Shown here in pieces: positions 62,323 to 64,000 of a stretch of 64,000 bases of DNA; the first letter of the stretch is position 1, and the number at the start of each line of letters is the position of its first letter. Source of the DNA: Sediminibacterium sp. (GTDB taxonomy: Bacteria > Bacteroidota > Bacteroidia > Chitinophagales > Chitinophagaceae). Position numbers and translations under genes: made by a program. Below the pieces are notes generated by a model. That model did no database searches. It had not been told where the DNA came from and was given only the letters and a program-made list of their open reading frames with translations. Location of the stretch: positions 62,001-126,000 of the forward strand of contig NZ_JAHVAA010000008.1 in assembly GCF_019264485.1 (NCBI RefSeq), written 5' to 3'.

Positions 62323-62411
62323 CATCTCTGCGTTCATCTTTGCGTTCTCATGTTCTCTGCGGTGAATTTACTCGACTATTCACCACAGAGAACTAGGGAG
62401 CGCAGAGATGG
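62323..62411. repeat. family B palindrome after the M16 gene
   Basis: Outer CCATCTCTGCGTTC / GAGCGCAGAGATGG, inner GTTCTCTGCGGTGAAT / TTCACCACAGAGAAC around TTACTCGACTA. It lies between the convergent M16 and rhodanese genes. Confidence 0.95.
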
Positions 62412-62424
62412 CCTCAGATTTTTT

Positions 62425-63300
62425 TTATTGACGGGTTTTCTCCATAGGCAGTTCAGGTAAGCGGCTCCACTCCTGTAAAGATCCGTCATATATTTTCATA
62501 GGGTAACCGAGTATCCTGCCTGCTATATACACTACACTCGCTGTTTGCCCGATAAAACAATAGCCAATCATTTCTTTTTGCTTATCGCTATTCACCGCAT
62601 TGAAATAATTGCTTAACTGTTCAACAGGTTTGAATTTAGTGGTACTGTCGATCAGGTCTGGAAAAGGCAGGTTAAATGCACCGGTGATATGTCCGTCGCG
62701 GGGATTGCCCGTTACATCACCATCATAAAATCTTTTCAGTCTGGCATCCACCACCATTTTATTGTTGGCTCCGAGTGCCTGTTGTACATATTTTTTATCT
62801 ACCAGCAATTGTCTGTAAGCAGGTTCAATATTTCCTTTTGCTACGGCCGGTGATGGGCCGCTGGCAACAGGCATTCCGGCTTTTTTCCACTCTTCCAGTC
62901 CACCATCGAGTAAACTTACTTTACCGTACAAGCCGAGGTGTTCCAGTGTAAGAAACATTCGTGCAGTAACTGTCAGATCAGTTTTGGTGAAAGCCAGAAC
63001 AATATGTGAGTTTTGGTTGATGCCCATGGACTGTAATATTCTCCTTGCGGCAGCCAGATCGGGTGCATTGAAATTACCTTCCGGTGAATGGGCACCCAGC
63101 CAATCGGGCCATAGAAAATGGGCGCCGGGAATATGTTCTTTTTCAAAATCGAGACGCAGGAAATTTGATTGCAGGATAACGAGGTCTTTGTCTTCTTTGT
63201 GTTGATCTAACCAGGCCGGCGTAACCAATACCGGGTTCGCTTGTGACATGCTATCTGTAGATAACATAACACACATAACTAGCAGCAGCAGGTAGCGCAT
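62425..63300 (-). CDS. secreted tandem-rhodanese sulfurtransferase
   Basis: 291 residues with a signal peptide (MRYLLLLVMCVMLSTDSMSQA). Two rhodanese domains (about 25-150 and 165-285). The N-terminal domain has no cysteine at the active loop position (VLAFTKTDLT), the C-terminal domain has the active Cys in MIGYCFIGQTAS. This matches a thiosulfate/3-mercaptopyruvate sulfurtransferase exported to the periplasm. Convergent with the M16 gene. Confidence 0.93.
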   Translation of the reverse strand: MRYLLLLVMCVMLSTDSMSQANPVLVTPAWLDQHKEDKDLVILQSNFLRLDFEKEHIPGAHFLWPDWLGAHSPEGNFNAPDLAAARRILQSMGINQNSHIVLAFTKTDLTVTARMFLTLEHLGLYGKVSLLDGGLEEWKKAGMPVASGPSPAVAKGNIEPAYRQLLVDKKYVQQALGANNKMVVDARLKRFYDGDVTGNPRDGHITGAFNLPFPDLIDSTTKFKPVEQLSNYFNAVNSDKQKEMIGYCFIGQTASVVYIAGRILGYPMKIYDGSLQEWSRLPELPMEKTRQ

Positions 63301-63435
63301 AAGTGGGTGTTTTAATAATTTAAACTACGGAACTGTGTTGAGCTGTGGCTGTTAAAAATGTTGAAAGGTGCTTTTCAACTCATCCTGCGTTTTTTCGCAG
63401 TTGTAAAAATCAAATAGGTTTAATATTTTTATTAT

Positions 63436-64000
63436 ATGAAATCAATATCTCTTCAATGCCTGGTTATCAGCTTTCTTCTGTGCATGAGCAGCGCTGCTCA
63501 AACTTATCAGGACAACAGGATAAAAGCCATACAGGCCATCAATATATGGCCCATTTCATTTAATGGCGATACAAATGATACGCTGGTTTATTTTTTTAAA
63601 AACGATCTTGTTTTACTAAGAACTTCATACACTTCCCAACATATGTTCTTTAATGGTGATCAGGAAGATGAGGACAGCTCCATCATCAGCAAACATTATC
63701 GTTATTTTCTCTACAAAAAAGGGGACACAACGGGTAAATGGTTTGAGGACTACCAGTTTTCCCCCAATAAATTTAATGAAACAGCAATAGTAGACTCAGT
63801 ATTACAACGTCGACAGGGATATTTTACAATACCACTGGCAACTTTGCTTGCGCAGGACAGCATGACCTTAATCAGTAGTCGTACTGAGGGGCAGGATATT
63901 GAGAGAACCTATATTTTCAATAAACACATTCATACCAAAGGGCCAGATACGCTGATCCTGGGATTTAGCCCCAAATTTAAGCAGTCCGATTTCCTGTTTT
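63436..64000 (+). CDS. secreted protein of unknown function (3' end beyond window)
   Basis: Open from ATG 63436 to the end of the window (188 codons). Signal peptide MKSISLQCLVISFLLCMSSAAQ, then a soluble beta-rich protein (TLVYFFKNDLVLLR, YRYFLYKKGDTTGKWF, RTYIFNKHIHTKGPDTLILGFSP). No family recognised; the rest lies outside. Confidence 0.7.
   Translation, partial: MKSISLQCLVISFLLCMSSAAQTYQDNRIKAIQAINIWPISFNGDTNDTLVYFFKNDLVLLRTSYTSQHMFFNGDQEDEDSSIISKHYRYFLYKKGDTTGKWFEDYQFSPNKFNETAIVDSVLQRRQGYFTIPLATLLAQDSMTLISSRTEGQDIERTYIFNKHIHTKGPDTLILGFSPKFKQSDFLF

Overview
The window looks like a chromosomal segment of a Bacteroidota bacterium, most likely a member of the Chitinophagaceae. This is inferred from the protein repertoire: a b558-type sdhCAB operon, LytTR and LuxR regulators, DUF4199, a DPP-IV-like S9 peptidase, a giant HYR/FG-GAP secreted protein, kynureninase with tryptophan 2,3-dioxygenase, and many SPI/SPII-secreted proteins. 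It is also inferred from at least a dozen perfect TAnnTTTG (Bacteroidota -7) boxes just upstream of start codons. No rRNA genes or CRISPR array are visible. One tRNA-Leu(CAA) is present.

Layout. 1-5.6 kb: the 5' part of a giant secreted HYR/FG-GAP/glycine-rich protein and a small secreted protein, both on minus. 5.9-8.9 kb: a LytTR response regulator and a TPR histidine kinase, tail to tail. 9.1-11.4 kb: tsaD (without a recognisable start codon) and a MacB-like permease. 11.7-15.8 kb: sdhC-sdhA-[four-helix-bundle gene]-sdhB. 15.9-19.7 kb: DUF4199/LuxR pair, trmN6-like, an alanine/saccharopine dehydrogenase-like gene, hscB. 19.8-23.7 kb: a decayed AT-rich island abutting tRNA-Leu, holding a mobC/traG tail, a Crp/Fnr tail, an orphan lipoprotein plus membrane protein, and an IS21-like remnant. 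23.8-40.8 kb: housekeeping, including an ECF sigma/anti-sigma pair, plsY, prmA, pnp, rpsO, rnz, lolA-like, ftsK, aroK and an acyl-CoA dehydrogenase. 41-64 kb: secreted and metabolic genes, including a DAACS transporter, GH43, pirin, VIT, HTH/DUF2975, S9 peptidase, kynU, pyrF, tryptophan dioxygenase, M16 peptidase and rhodanese.

The most unusual property is what lies between genes. A large share of intergenic spaces carry long (50-165 bp) imperfect or perfect palindromes built from a few recurring words. Family A carries GGAAATGTGCTAATTTGGAA, family B carries CTCTGCGGTGAA, family C carries GACCGAAAGTCCGGAAG, and family D carries ATCATGATTATCTGT. There are also REP-like CTCCGGACTAAAGTCCGGAG units, a perfect 58-bp palindrome and a 14-unit array of the 7-mer CATCTGA. 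Arms of family A also bracket a stand-alone four-helix-bundle (S23/IVP, Avd-like) gene inserted between sdhA and sdhB. That gives a candidate autonomous element for otherwise gene-less palindromes, reminiscent of the intervening sequences of 23S rRNA. This link is inference, but the shared arms are directly visible.

Functionally, the tryptophan degradation genes (dioxygenase and kynureninase) sit within 5 kb of each other but are not an operon. pnp and rpsO are adjacent, as in many bacteria. Starts were chosen with promoter boxes and palindrome arms in mind, because several open frames extend spuriously upstream into repeat arms.
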